Shown here: positions 42,285 to 51,674 of the stretch, in pieces
Layout: each line of letters begins with the position of its first letter
Position numbering within the stretch: position 1 is the stretch's first letter
Origin: Arthrobacter sp. NIO-1057
Lineage (GTDB): Bacteria > Actinomycetota > Actinomycetes > Actinomycetales > Micrococcaceae
Direction: 5' to 3'
Assembly: GCF_900094805.1 (NCBI RefSeq)
Contig: NZ_FMAT01000001.1
Location: forward strand, 682,001 to 746,000
DNA length: 64,000 nucleotides
The notes under the pieces: model-generated
The model's input: only the letters and a program-made list of their open reading frames with translations
The model's database searches: none
Told to the model about the DNA's origin: nothing
Position numbers and translations under genes: made by a program

Positions 42285-44399
42285 GTGGCGACTGAATCCT
42301 TAGTAGAAGAGTTTTCACTGACCGAGTTGGACCGTAAGGCCATTGACACGACTCGTGTCTTGGCAGCCGACGCTGTTGAAAAAGTTGGCAATGGCCATCC
42401 CGGAACCGCTATGAGCTTGGCCCCGGCTGCCTACCTGATTTTCCAGAAGCACCTGCGCCATGATCCCAAGGATCCAAACTGGATCGGCCGCGACCGTTTC
42501 GTGCTCTCCCCAGGTCACACTTCCCTGACCCTGTACCTGCAGCTCTTCCTCTCCGGCTATGGCCTGGAAATGGAAGACATCGAAGCACTGCGCACCTGGG
42601 GTGCAAAGACCCCAGGTCACCCAGAGTACGGTCACACCGCCGGCGTTGAGATCACCACCGGCCCACTGGGCCAGGGTCTGGCTTCCGCCGTGGGCTTCGC
42701 TTACTCCCAGCGCCGCATGCGTGGCCTGCTGGATCCAGCTGCCGAAGCTGGCACCAGCCCATTCGATCACACCGTATATGTCATCGCTTCCGATGGTGAC
42801 CTACAAGAGGGCGTCACCTCCGAGGCCTCCTCGCTGGCTGGCCATCAGGAACTGGGCAACCTAGTTGTGATCTACGATGACAACAAGATCTCCATCGAAA
42901 ACGACACCGACATTGCCTTCACCGAAGACGTTCTGGGGCGCTACGACTCCTACGGCTGGCACACCCAGCGCGTTGACTGGACCGTCACCGGCGAATACGT
43001 CGAAGACCTCAAGGCACTGGACGAGGCCATCCGCGCCGCCAAGGCCGAAACCTCCCGCCCATCGATCATCGCCCTGCGCACCGTGATCGGCTGGCCAGCA
43101 CCAACCAAGCAGAACACCGGTGGTATCCACGGCTCGAAGCTGGGTGCTGAAGAAGTTGCAGGCCTCAAGGAGGTTCTGGGATTCGACCCAGCAAAGAACT
43201 TCCACATCGACCAGGAAGTTCTGGATCACGCTCGCGAGGTTGTCACCCGCGGTGCAGAACTGCACTCCTCATGGAACGAAGGCTTCGAAGCATGGAAGAG
43301 CGCTAACCCTGAACAGGCTGCCCTGCTAGAGCGTCTAGAGTCGGGCAAACTACCTGAGGGCTGGACCGAGAAGCTCCCAGTCTTCGAGCCGGGTTCCACC
43401 ATGGCTACCCGTAGCGCTTCGGGCAAGGTTATCAACGCCATTGCCGATGAGCTGCCAGAACTCTGGGGCGGCTCGGCCGACCTTGCAGGTTCGAACAACA
43501 CCACCATTGATACGGCAAAGTCCTTCGCACCTGAGCGTCGCTCCACCGCATCGTGGGATGCCAGCCCTTACGGCCGCGTACTGCACTTCGGTATCCGCGA
43601 GCATGCAGCTGCCTCGATCGTCAACGGTATTGTGCTCTCCAGCCCAACCCGCGCGTTCTCCGGCACCTTCTTGATCTTCTCGGACTACCAGCGTCCAGCG
43701 ATCCGCTTGGCCGCACTGATGGGTGTTCCATCGATCTTCGTGTGGACTCACGACTCGATCGGTCTGGGCGAAGACGGCCCAACCCACCAGCCTGTCGAGC
43801 AGCTCGCTTCCCTGCGCATCATCCCGAACTTCGACGTAGTTCGCCCAGCGGACGCCAACGAAGTTGCCTACGCATGGCGCGGCATGCTGGAGCTGACCGA
43901 TACCCCATCTGGCATCGTACTCTCCCGCCAGAACCTGCCAATCTACGACCGTTCGGCTGCCGGCTTCCGCGGTGCAGAGGGCACCTTGAAGGGTGGCTAC
44001 ATCCTGGCCGAAGCTGTCCGCGATGGCGCAGAGGTCACCCCTGATGTCATCTTGCTGGCTACCGGTTCCGAGGTGGAACTGGCAGTTGAGGCTCGTGAAG
44101 AACTAGCCGCCAAGAACATCGCTGCCCGCGTGGTGTCCCTGCCTTCGCTGGAATGGTTCGCCAAGCAGGACGCTGCCTACCGCGAAGAAGTACTGCCAGC
44201 TGCCATCACCGCTCGCGTCTCGGTGGAAGCCGGTGTCGCTCAGGGCTGGCGTGAACTGGTAGGCGCTAACGGCGAAATCATCTCCCTGGATCACTTCGGC
44301 GCATCCGCCGATTACAAGAAGCTGTACTCCGAGTTCGGTATCACCACCGCGGCCGTTGTCGCCGCCGCCGAAACCTCCGTACAGAACGCTGCTAAGTAA
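42285..44399 (+). CDS. tkt: Transketolase
   Basis: A 704-aa thiamine diphosphate enzyme that transfers two-carbon units in the pentose phosphate pathway. The ThDP-binding signature GDGDLQEGVTSEA... (GDL) and the metal site follow HPGTAMSLAPAAY, GHTSLTLYLQLF and TGPLGQG. The C-terminal PYR domain shows RIEHAAASI and FSDYQRPAIRLA. The GTG at 42285 has GGAAGG 9 nt upstream; the open frame upstream encodes unrelated sequence. It leads the operon tkt-tal-pgi-zwf-opcA-pgl. Codons are strongly biased (CTG, ACC, GGC), which suggests high expression. Confidence 0.97.
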   Translation: MATESLVEEFSLTELDRKAIDTTRVLAADAVEKVGNGHPGTAMSLAPAAYLIFQKHLRHDPKDPNWIGRDRFVLSPGHTSLTLYLQLFLSGYGLEMEDIEALRTWGAKTPGHPEYGHTAGVEITTGPLGQGLASAVGFAYSQRRMRGLLDPAAEAGTSPFDHTVYVIASDGDLQEGVTSEASSLAGHQELGNLVVIYDDNKISIENDTDIAFTEDVLGRYDSYGWHTQRVDWTVTGEYVEDLKALDEAIRAAKAETSRPSIIALRTVIGWPAPTKQNTGGIHGSKLGAEEVAGLKEVLGFDPAKNFHIDQEVLDHAREVVTRGAELHSSWNEGFEAWKSANPEQAALLERLESGKLPEGWTEKLPVFEPGSTMATRSASGKVINAIADELPELWGGSADLAGSNNTTIDTAKSFAPERRSTASWDASPYGRVLHFGIREHAAASIVNGIVLSSPTRAFSGTFLIFSDYQRPAIRLAALMGVPSIFVWTHDSIGLGEDGPTHQPVEQLASLRIIPNFDVVRPADANEVAYAWRGMLELTDTPSGIVLSRQNLPIYDRSAAGFRGAEGTLKGGYILAEAVRDGAEVTPDVILLATGSEVELAVEAREELAAKNIAARVVSLPSLEWFAKQDAAYREEVLPAAITARVSVEAGVAQGWRELVGANGEIISLDHFGASADYKKLYSEFGITTAAVVAAAETSVQNAAK

Positions 44400-44417
44400 G
44401 GAACCGAAGTAACTATT

Positions 44418-45521
44418 ATGAGCAACCCAAATACTCAGGCCCTGTCCGATGCCGGCGTTTCGATCTGGCTCGATGACCTCTCCCGCGAACGACTGACCAG
44501 TGGCTCACTGGCCAAGCTGATCGAAGAGAAGAACGTTGTTGGTGTGACCACCAACCCTGCGATCTTCGCCGCGTCGCTGTCCAAGGCTGAGGTGTACGGC
44601 GAAGCGATCGCCGAGCAGCGTGACAAGTCCGTTGAAGATGCGATCACCGAGATCACCAGTGACGACGTGGCTGCAGCCTGCGACCTGTTCAAGGGTGTCT
44701 ACGATTCCTCCAACGGTTTCGACGGTCGCGTGTCCATCGAGGTTGATCCTCGCCTGGCCCACGAAACCGCACCAACCATCGCCCAGGCCAAGGCCCTGTA
44801 CGAGCGCGTGAACCGCGAAAACGTACTGATCAAGATCCCAGCCACCCTTGAGGGCCTGGAAGCAATCACCGAGACCATTGCAGAGGGCATTTCGGTCAAC
44901 GTGACCCTGATCTTCTCGCTGGAACGCTACCGCGAAGTGATCAACGCTTACCTGATCGGTCTGGAGAAGGCCCACGCCAAGGGCTTGGACCTGTCCAAGA
45001 TTCACTCGGTAGCTTCCTTCTTCGTCTCCCGCGTGGACTCCGAGATCGACAAGCGTCTGGATGCCATTGGCACCGAAGCAGCAGCCGCAGTACGTGGCCA
45101 GGCTGGCGTGGCCAATGCCCGCCTTGCCTACCAGGTCTTCGAAGAGACCTTCTCCTCGGCTCGCTACGAGGTGCTGGCAGCAGCTGGCGCCAACGTCCAG
45201 CGTCCACTGTGGGCTTCGACCGGTGTGAAGGATCCTGCCTACCCATCGACACTGTACGTCACCGAACTGGTGGCCCCACAGACCGTGAACACCATGCCAG
45301 AAAAGACCCTGGACGCCACCGCTGCCGAGGCTGAGGTTCGCGGTAACGCGATTGCCGGAAGCTACGACGCCGCCAACCGCGTGCTCGATAAGCTCGCAGC
45401 CCTGGGCATCGACTACAACGAGGTTGTGAACCTGTTGGAGGTCGAGGGCGTCGACAAGTTCGAGGTCGCTTGGAACGAACTGCTCGAAGACATGTCCCTC
45501 GCATTGAAGGGAGCCAAGTAG
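44418..45521 (+). CDS. tal: Transaldolase
   Basis: A 367-aa TIM-barrel enzyme moving three-carbon units between sugar phosphates. The N-terminal signature [14 protein letters not shown] and the Schiff-base Lys in [14 protein letters not shown] are present; then [14 protein letters not shown] and [18 protein letters not shown]. Length and sequence fit the actinobacterial (type with longer chain) transaldolase. AAGGA lies 12 nt before the ATG. Its stop codon is directly adjacent to the pgi ATG. Confidence 0.97.
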   Translation: MSNPNTQALSDAGVSIWLDDLSRERLTSGSLAKLIEEKNVVGVTTNPAIFAASLSKAEVYGEAIAEQRDKSVEDAITEITSDDVAAACDLFKGVYDSSNGFDGRVSIEVDPRLAHETAPTIAQAKALYERVNRENVLIKIPATLEGLEAITETIAEGISVNVTLIFSLERYREVINAYLIGLEKAHAKGLDLSKIHSVASFFVSRVDSEIDKRLDAIGTEAAAAVRGQAGVANARLAYQVFEETFSSARYEVLAAAGANVQRPLWASTGVKDPAYPSTLYVTELVAPQTVNTMPEKTLDATAAEAEVRGNAIAGSYDAANRVLDKLAALGIDYNEVVNLLEVEGVDKFEVAWNELLEDMSLALKGAK

Positions 45522-47096
45522 ATGGAACTCGGTTTGGTGACCTCTGGCGAGGCCCTGGCCTCCGTTGATGCACTGCTCCCGAAGCTCATCGAAGCTAAAG
45601 TCGGCAGCCGCATCGCAGCCCAGGACCCTACCGTGTGGGGTCCGGCTGCAGAAGCAGAATCCTCCATCCGCCTGGGCTGGGTCAACCCCTTCGAGGCAGC
45701 TGGCAAGCTGATCCCGGCCATCCTGGAACTGCGCGATGAGCTGCAGAAGGAAAACCTGACCCGCGTCGTCTTATGCGGCATGGGCGGCTCGTCCCTGGCT
45801 CCTGAAGTCATCGCGGCCCACGACGAGGTTGACCTGGTCATCTGCGACACCACCGACCCGTCGATGGTCAAGCAGATCGTGGAAACCGACCTGGAGCGCA
45901 CCGTTGTGGTCGTATCTTCCAAGTCCGGCTCCACCGTTGAGACCGACTCCCAGCGCCGGGCATTCACCGCGGCATTCCAGGCAGCCGGCATCGATCCAGC
46001 CACCCGCCTCGTGCTGGTGACCGATCCGGGTTCGCCCATGGACAATCCTGAAGGCGTTCGCGCGGTCTTCAACGCCGACCCGAACGTCGGCGGCCGCTAC
46101 TCGGCACTGACCGCCTTCGGCCTGGTTCCTTCGGGCCTGGCCGGTGCCGACATCGAAGCCCTGGTTGAAGAATCCGGACTGATCAATGACGTCTTGGCTT
46201 CGGACGACGAGGACAACCTGGCGCTGCACCTGGGGGCTGCCATGGCAACCGCAGGCCGCGACAAGCTGCTGATCGCCTGCGTCGGCGACGCACTGCCAGG
46301 CTTCGGCGATTGGGCTGAGCAGCTCATCGCTGAATCCACCGGCAAGGACGGCAAGGGAGTCCTCCCGGTAGCCGCCCACGTCGACGCGCCAGAGCTGAAG
46401 AACCTGCCTGCCGATGTCGTGCCAATGTTCGTCTATGACGAACTGCCAGCAGAGATCGACGAGGAAACCACCGGAGTGCACTTCAGCGCGCCGCTGGGCA
46501 CCGCGTTCATGATCTTCGAGTACGCCACCGCGGTAGCCGGCTACCTGCTGGGCATCAGCCCATTCGACCAGCCGGATGTCGAAGCCGCGAAGGTCGCAGC
46601 CCGCTCGATGCTGGAGGCCCCGGCCGCCGCCGAGCCGGATGCAGTCGACGGCTCGGTGCAGTTGTTCGGCACCACCGCGAGCACCTTGGATGCCGCGTTG
46701 GCCGAGCTGACCGCCAAGCTGCCTGAGGACGGCTACTTCGCCATCCAGGCGTACCTGAACCGCACCTCGGATAATGCGCTGCAAGAGTTGCGTGACCTGT
46801 TCGCCGCGAAGACCGGACGCCCGGTCACCTTCGGCTGGGGCCCACGCTTCCTGCACTCCACCGGCCAGTACCACAAGGGCGGCCCGGCTCAGGGTGTGTT
46901 CTTGCAGATTACCGCCGATCACAAGGATGACCTTGAGATCCCGGATCGTCCATACTCCTTCGGCTCCCTGATCACTGCCCAGGCCATCGGCGATGGCGCA
47001 GTGCTCTCGGATGCCGAGCACAACCGCCCAGTGCTGCGCGTGAACCTCACGGATCGCGCAGCCGGAATCGCTGCCCTGCTTGAGGCGGCGAAGTAA
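45522..47096 (+). CDS. pgi: Glucose-6-phosphate isomerase
   Basis: A 524-aa SIS-fold isomerase that converts glucose 6-phosphate and fructose 6-phosphate. The phosphate site CGMGGSSLAPEV, the second SIS region VVSSKSGSTVETDSQ, the active-site Glu in the GPRFLHSTGQYHKGGP area and TADHKDDLEIPDRPYSFG are visible. It differs from the E. coli-type Pgi and resembles the Pgi half of known transaldolase-Pgi fusion proteins. ATG 45522 follows the tal stop directly. Placed here it links glycolysis to the pentose-phosphate genes. Confidence 0.95.
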   Translation: MELGLVTSGEALASVDALLPKLIEAKVGSRIAAQDPTVWGPAAEAESSIRLGWVNPFEAAGKLIPAILELRDELQKENLTRVVLCGMGGSSLAPEVIAAHDEVDLVICDTTDPSMVKQIVETDLERTVVVVSSKSGSTVETDSQRRAFTAAFQAAGIDPATRLVLVTDPGSPMDNPEGVRAVFNADPNVGGRYSALTAFGLVPSGLAGADIEALVEESGLINDVLASDDEDNLALHLGAAMATAGRDKLLIACVGDALPGFGDWAEQLIAESTGKDGKGVLPVAAHVDAPELKNLPADVVPMFVYDELPAEIDEETTGVHFSAPLGTAFMIFEYATAVAGYLLGISPFDQPDVEAAKVAARSMLEAPAAAEPDAVDGSVQLFGTTASTLDAALAELTAKLPEDGYFAIQAYLNRTSDNALQELRDLFAAKTGRPVTFGWGPRFLHSTGQYHKGGPAQGVFLQITADHKDDLEIPDRPYSFGSLITAQAIGDGAVLSDAEHNRPVLRVNLTDRAAGIAALLEAAK

Positions 47097-47103
47097 GGCA
47101 CTA

Positions 47104-48624
47104 ATGAGTAATCCACTACGCGATGCCCGCGACCGGCGGCTGAACCGCATTGCCGGTCCGGGCGCGCTGGTGTTCTTCGGAATCACCGGCGACCTCGCCC
47201 GCAAAAAACTGATGCCAGCAGTCTATGACCTGGCCAATCGCGGGTTGCTACCCCCAAACTTTGCCATCGTCGGCTTCGGCCGCCGCGACTGGAGCGCTGA
47301 AGACTTCGCGAACCAGGCCCGTGAATGGATCTTGGCCAGCGCCCGAACCCCGTTTAATGAAACGGTCTTCGCCCAGCTGGCCTCCGGAATGCGTTTTATC
47401 TCCGGTGCCTTTGACGATAACGACGCCTATAAGAAACTCGCCGAAACCCTCGACGAGTTGGCTGACTCTCGCTCCACCGGACGCAATCACGCTTTCTACC
47501 TCTCGATCCCACCAAGCTGGTTCGAAATCGTCTGCCAGAAGCTCTCCGAGCACCAGCTGGCCAACGACGCGAACCCAGGCTGGGAACGTGTGGTCATCGA
47601 AAAGCCATTTGGCCACAACCTGCAAAGCGCCCGTGAGCTGAACGCCATCGTAGAATCAGTCTTCCCTGCGGACCAGGTCTTCCGCATTGACCACTACCTG
47701 GGCAAGGAAACGGTTCAGAACCTGCTGGCCCTGCGCTTCGGCAACCAGATGTTCGAGCCACTGTGGAACAACAAGTACGTGGACCACGTGCAGATCACCA
47801 TGGCCGAAGACATCGGCATCGGTGGACGCGCCAGCTACTACGATGGCGTGGGCGCGGCCCGCGATGTCATCCAGAACCACCTGCTCCAGCTGCTCGCACT
47901 GACCGCGATGGAGGAGCCCATCTCCTTCAACGCCGATCACCTGCGCAGCGAAAAGGAAAAGGTACTCTCTGCGGTCCAACTGCCCGAGGATCTGGGCGCC
48001 GCCAGCGCACGCGGCCAGTACACCTCCGGTTGGCAGGGTGCTGAAGAAGTTGTCGGTTTCCTCGATGAGGAAGGCTTCAACCCGAAGTCCAAGACCGAAA
48101 CCTATGCCGCGGTGCGCCTGAACATCAACACCAGACGCTGGGACGGTGTGCCGTTCTACCTGCGCGCCGGTAAGCGCCTGGGTCGACGCGTCACCGAGAT
48201 CGCCGTGGTCTTCAAGAAAGCTCCGAACCTGCTGTTCACCGACCACGAGGACGACGAGTTCGGCCAGAACGCCTTCGTGATCCGCGTGCAGCCCGATGAG
48301 GGTGCGACCATCCGCTTCTCCTCCAAGGTGCCAGGCACCCAAATGGAGATCCGCGATGTCACCATGGACTTCGGCTACGGTAACGCGTTCACCGAGTCCT
48401 CCCCCGAGGCCTATGAACGCCTGATCCTGGACGTACTGCTGGGCGAACCACCACTGTTCCCACGCCATGAAGAGGTGGAGCAGTCCTGGCGCATCCTGGA
48501 TCCGTTCGAGGAGTACTGGGCTGCCCAGCCTACCCAGCCTGATCCTTATGCACCGGGATCTTGGGGTCCAGCCAGCAGCGATGAGCTCATGGCCAAAGAT
48601 GGAAGGACGTGGCGACGCCCATGA
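47104..48624 (+). CDS. zwf: Glucose-6-phosphate 1-dehydrogenase
   Basis: A 506-aa NADP enzyme, first step of the oxidative pentose phosphate pathway. The coenzyme loop FGITGDLARKKLMPA is at about residues 26-40. The active-site motif RIDHYLGKETVQN is at about 196-208. The start is ATG 47104 with AAGG 6 nt upstream. Its stop overlaps the opcA start. It likely needs OpcA for full activity in this lineage. Confidence 0.97.
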   Translation: MSNPLRDARDRRLNRIAGPGALVFFGITGDLARKKLMPAVYDLANRGLLPPNFAIVGFGRRDWSAEDFANQAREWILASARTPFNETVFAQLASGMRFISGAFDDNDAYKKLAETLDELADSRSTGRNHAFYLSIPPSWFEIVCQKLSEHQLANDANPGWERVVIEKPFGHNLQSARELNAIVESVFPADQVFRIDHYLGKETVQNLLALRFGNQMFEPLWNNKYVDHVQITMAEDIGIGGRASYYDGVGAARDVIQNHLLQLLALTAMEEPISFNADHLRSEKEKVLSAVQLPEDLGAASARGQYTSGWQGAEEVVGFLDEEGFNPKSKTETYAAVRLNINTRRWDGVPFYLRAGKRLGRRVTEIAVVFKKAPNLLFTDHEDDEFGQNAFVIRVQPDEGATIRFSSKVPGTQMEIRDVTMDFGYGNAFTESSPEAYERLILDVLLGEPPLFPRHEEVEQSWRILDPFEEYWAAQPTQPDPYAPGSWGPASSDELMAKDGRTWRRP

Positions 48625-49562
48625 TGATCGATCTTCCCAATACCACCACCTCCAAGGTGGCTAAGAAGCTGATCTCCTCACGCCGCACCCATGGCGTAGT
48701 GGCCCTCTCACGGGTGTTGACCCTGGTGGTCATCACCCGTGAGGGTTTCGCGGAGAACGCCATCGAGGCCGCGAACTTGGCTAGCCGCGAGCACCCTTGC
48801 CGCATCATCGTGGTGGTCCGTGGCAATACCAGCGAAAAGAACCGCCTGGATGTGCAGATCCGTGTTGGTGGCGACGCCGGCGCATCAGAGGTCATCGTCA
48901 TGCGCACCTACGGCCCAGATGTGGTCGCCGATGAAGCGCTGATTTCCGCTCTGTTGCTGCCCGATGCTCCCATTGTGGCTTGGTGGCCGCATGGTGTGCC
49001 CAAGGATCCCTACGGCACGGCGCTGGGCAAGTTGGCTCACCGACGGATCACCGACTCAGCTGAGATGGACGATCCGACCGCTTCGCTCTTTGGTCGCATC
49101 GACACCTACCAGGCTGGCGATACCGATCTTGCCTGGACACGCCTGACCTTCTGGCGTGCCCAGCTGGCCAGCATCATTGATCTGGTGGGCACCGAGGATC
49201 TGACCGGCATAACGGTGAAGGGTTCGGAGAATTCTCCGTCCACCACCCTCCTGGCTGCATGGCTGACCATGTGCTTGGACGTGCCGGTCACCATCGCGGC
49301 GGATAAAACCACCGGGGGCCTGTCCAGCGTGCGTCTGACCCGCGAAGCTGGCGATGTGGAGCTCTCCCGTCCTTCCGGCGCGGTAGCTCACCTGTACCTG
49401 CCGGGCTCTGCACCGCAGCGCATCTCGTTGCCACGACGTTCGGTCGCCGAATGCCTCGCCGAAGAAATGCGTCGTCTGGATGCGGATGATGTCTTTGGTG
49501 AAGTCATCACCAAGGGGCTGAATCTGACCAACCTCAGGAGCGTTGTTCCCAGTGATCGCTAG
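48621..49562 (+). CDS. opcA: Glucose-6-phosphate dehydrogenase assembly protein OpcA
   Basis: A 313-aa protein beginning MMIDLPNTTTSKVAKKLI. It is the actinobacterial/cyanobacterial OpcA, an allosteric partner required for G6PDH oligomer and activity. Conserved parts: RTHGVVALSRVLTLVV, HPCRIIVVVRGN, EVIVMRTYGP, LLLPDAPIVAWWPH and the C-terminal RRSVAECLAEEMRRLD. ATG 48621 overlaps the zwf stop (ATGA). An alternative GTG at 48609 is possible but has a poor ribosome distance. Confidence 0.95.
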   Translation: MMIDLPNTTTSKVAKKLISSRRTHGVVALSRVLTLVVITREGFAENAIEAANLASREHPCRIIVVVRGNTSEKNRLDVQIRVGGDAGASEVIVMRTYGPDVVADEALISALLLPDAPIVAWWPHGVPKDPYGTALGKLAHRRITDSAEMDDPTASLFGRIDTYQAGDTDLAWTRLTFWRAQLASIIDLVGTEDLTGITVKGSENSPSTTLLAAWLTMCLDVPVTIAADKTTGGLSSVRLTREAGDVELSRPSGAVAHLYLPGSAPQRISLPRRSVAECLAEEMRRLDADDVFGEVITKGLNLTNLRSVVPSDR

Positions 49563-50292
49563 GCAAATCACCATCCATGGAGATGTTGCATCCACCGCTC
49601 ACGCCATTGCTGCCCGTCTGATCACCGCGATCAACGACGCAGTGGCCGCGCGCGGGGTCGCTCACATTGTCGTTACCGGCGGTACTTTGGGCATCGCTTC
49701 GCTCAAAGCTGTGGCCGAGAACCCGGCCAAAGTCAGCGTGGACTGGTCACAGGTGCACTTCTGGTGGGGTGACGAGCGCTTTGTCGCCAGTGATTCCGCC
49801 GATCGCAATGTGCTGCAGGCCGAGCCGCTCTTCGCCGCACTGGACGAATTGGGGCTGGACCGCGGCACCGTCCACGCCATGGGCGCCAGCGACCAGTATG
49901 AGAGTGCCGAGCAGGCCGCCGTGGCGTACACGCAGCTGCTCGCGCAGGAAGCACCGGAAGGCTCCGCCTCTCCGGTCTTCGACGTTCTGATGCTGGGCAT
50001 GGGCCCGGATTCGCATGTGGCTTCGCTTTTCCCGAACCACACGCGCTCCGATGAGCTCGGGGCCATCGCGGTCCACGACTCCCCCAAGCCGCCAGCGCAT
50101 CGCGTCAGCTTGACCATGGGGACCATCAACACCGCACGCGAAGTGTGGTTGATCGTCGCCGGCGCCGACAAGGCTCCTGCCTTGGCTGCCGCCTCCCATG
50201 AAATCAACGAAGTGGCTGTTCCTGCCAGCGCAGTGCGCGGCACCCAAGCCACCCGCTGGATCGTCGATCGCGCCGCGTCAACACTGCTCTGA
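49552..50292 (+). CDS. pgl: 6-phosphogluconolactonase
   Basis: A 246-aa enzyme of the DevB/SOL family that hydrolyses 6-phosphogluconolactone. Conserved motifs: VVTGGTLGI near the N-terminus, the substrate loop FWWGDERFV, and GMGPDSHVASLFPNH. The GTG at 49552 overlaps the end of opcA by 11 bp with AGGAG 11 nt upstream; a TTG at 49543 is too close to the ribosome site. It ends the oxidative branch and is followed by a strong hairpin. No gnd gene is in the window, so 6-phosphogluconate dehydrogenase is elsewhere. Confidence 0.96.
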   Translation: MIARQITIHGDVASTAHAIAARLITAINDAVAARGVAHIVVTGGTLGIASLKAVAENPAKVSVDWSQVHFWWGDERFVASDSADRNVLQAEPLFAALDELGLDRGTVHAMGASDQYESAEQAAVAYTQLLAQEAPEGSASPVFDVLMLGMGPDSHVASLFPNHTRSDELGAIAVHDSPKPPAHRVSLTMGTINTAREVWLIVAGADKAPALAAASHEINEVAVPASAVRGTQATRWIVDRAASTLL

Positions 50293-50304
50293 TCAGCAAC
50301 GCTA

Positions 50305-50343
50305 GGTCGGCTCCGTGAACCTCTTGGTTCGAAGGAGCCGGCC
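50305..50343 (+). terminator. Terminator of the tkt-pgl operon
   Basis: GGTCGGCTCC / GGAGCCGGCC (one G-U) with an inner hairpin GAACC-TCTT-GGTTC, then TTT. It marks the end of the pentose-phosphate operon and the left boundary of the oxidase / glycogen block. Confidence 0.8.
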
Positions 50344-50374
50344 TTTGCGCTAACCACCGTCTTTAAGGATTCCC

Positions 50375-51340
50375 ATGCCAGAACTGCTCGCCCCGCTCAA
50401 TGTCACCGTGATAGGTGCCGGGGTCATCGGCCTGTCCACCGCACATGAACTGGCCAGCCAAGGCCACCGTGTGCGCGTGATCAGCGATCAGGAACCGCTG
50501 CACACCGTTTCCGCAGTCTCCGCGGCCATCTGGTTCCCGTACCACTCGGAGAACTCCCCCGCGGCCGATATCCTGCTCGCTCGAACCTTGGAACGCTTCG
50601 AAGCGCTCTCCTTGATTCCGGAGACCGGAGTCGACCTTCGCTTCGGCATGGATGTCGAGCGGCGCGCGGATGCCGATCGCTCATGGACCAGGCATGTTGC
50701 CGACGCCGCGGTCGTCGACCCGGCGCTGCTGCCCGACGGCGCGCTCTCGGCCACCAGCGGCACGGTCCCGGTCATCACCATGCCGACCTATCTAACCTGG
50801 CTGCAACAGCAGTGCCAGCGGCTCGGCGTGCAATTCGAGCAACGCACGGTCACCGATCTGGACGAACTGGGTGCCCACAGCGATGCAGTAGTGGTGGCCG
50901 CCGGGATCCGCGGAGGCGAATTGCTGGGCGATGACCACAGCGTCTATCCGATTCGCGGCCAGGTCATCCGCCTTGCTAATACCGCCGGATTGACCGACTG
51001 GTTCAGCGATGACGACCACCCGCAGGGTGTCTGCTATGTCATTCCGCGGCGCGATGACATCATCGTGGGCGGGACCGACGTCGCCCACGACACCAACCTC
51101 GAAGTTGATGAACAGACGGCGATCGACATGCTCGATCGTGCCATCTCCCTGGTGCCGCCACTGGCCGATTGCGAAGTCCTGGAACACAAGGTCGGCCTGC
51201 GTCCGGCGCGGGAAACCATCCGGCTGGAGCACGTTGCCGGGTACGGCATCCCGGTGATCGCGGCATATGGCCATGGCGGCGGCGGTGTCACCCTGTCCTG
51301 GGGCACCGCGCGGCGAGTGGTGGAATTGCTGAACTCGTAG
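50375..51340 (+). CDS. D-amino-acid oxidase-like FAD oxidoreductase
   Basis: A 321-aa flavoenzyme of the DAO family, which oxidises D-amino acids to keto acids, ammonia and hydrogen peroxide. The dinucleotide-binding loop VIGAGVIGLSTAHELASQG is at residues 12-30. Conserved downstream: YPIRGQVIRL, YVIPRRDDIIVGGTD and the C-terminal YGHGGGGVTLSWGTA, typical of bacterial DAO. Arg in VGLRPARE may bind the substrate carboxylate. It is 82 bp after pgl and separated from it by a terminator. Its relation to the glycogen genes is unclear. Confidence 0.88.
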   Translation: MPELLAPLNVTVIGAGVIGLSTAHELASQGHRVRVISDQEPLHTVSAVSAAIWFPYHSENSPAADILLARTLERFEALSLIPETGVDLRFGMDVERRADADRSWTRHVADAAVVDPALLPDGALSATSGTVPVITMPTYLTWLQQQCQRLGVQFEQRTVTDLDELGAHSDAVVVAAGIRGGELLGDDHSVYPIRGQVIRLANTAGLTDWFSDDDHPQGVCYVIPRRDDIIVGGTDVAHDTNLEVDEQTAIDMLDRAISLVPPLADCEVLEHKVGLRPARETIRLEHVAGYGIPVIAAYGHGGGGVTLSWGTARRVVELLNS

Positions 51341-51674
51341 GCCCGGATAGCGCACGATTAAACCCAAACTTCATCCTATTTAAACACTGTGTTGCCGATG
51401 GCGGGCTAGGCTCGCCATAGAACGTCAAATGGTGTCGTTCGCTGCCTAGGCTGGGGCAGTTTTCCGCACTGCGTTTCGAAAACTGGGAGAAGGTCCGTTC
51501 CACCGCGCGCGGGGACGTGCCGGGCCGTCGCAGTACCTGGCCCAGCGGCGAACGACGCCTTTGATGACACTTGCCGGTCATAGGCAACGACAGATCGCCG
51601 GCCTTAGAGTAATGTCACGTTTCACGCACGACCACTTTCAACCCAGGTACCACTGAAGATCACGAGAGCAGCCA
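51341..51674. other. Gap before glgP
   Basis: About 330 bp with no gene. It likely holds the glg promoter. I see a small inverted repeat TTGCC-N7-GGCAA (51571-51587). Confidence 0.45.

Noticed and set aside
45771-47204. 477-aa minus-strand frame opposite pgi
   Set aside because: Shadow of pgi caused by GC-rich third positions; no start signal or homology.
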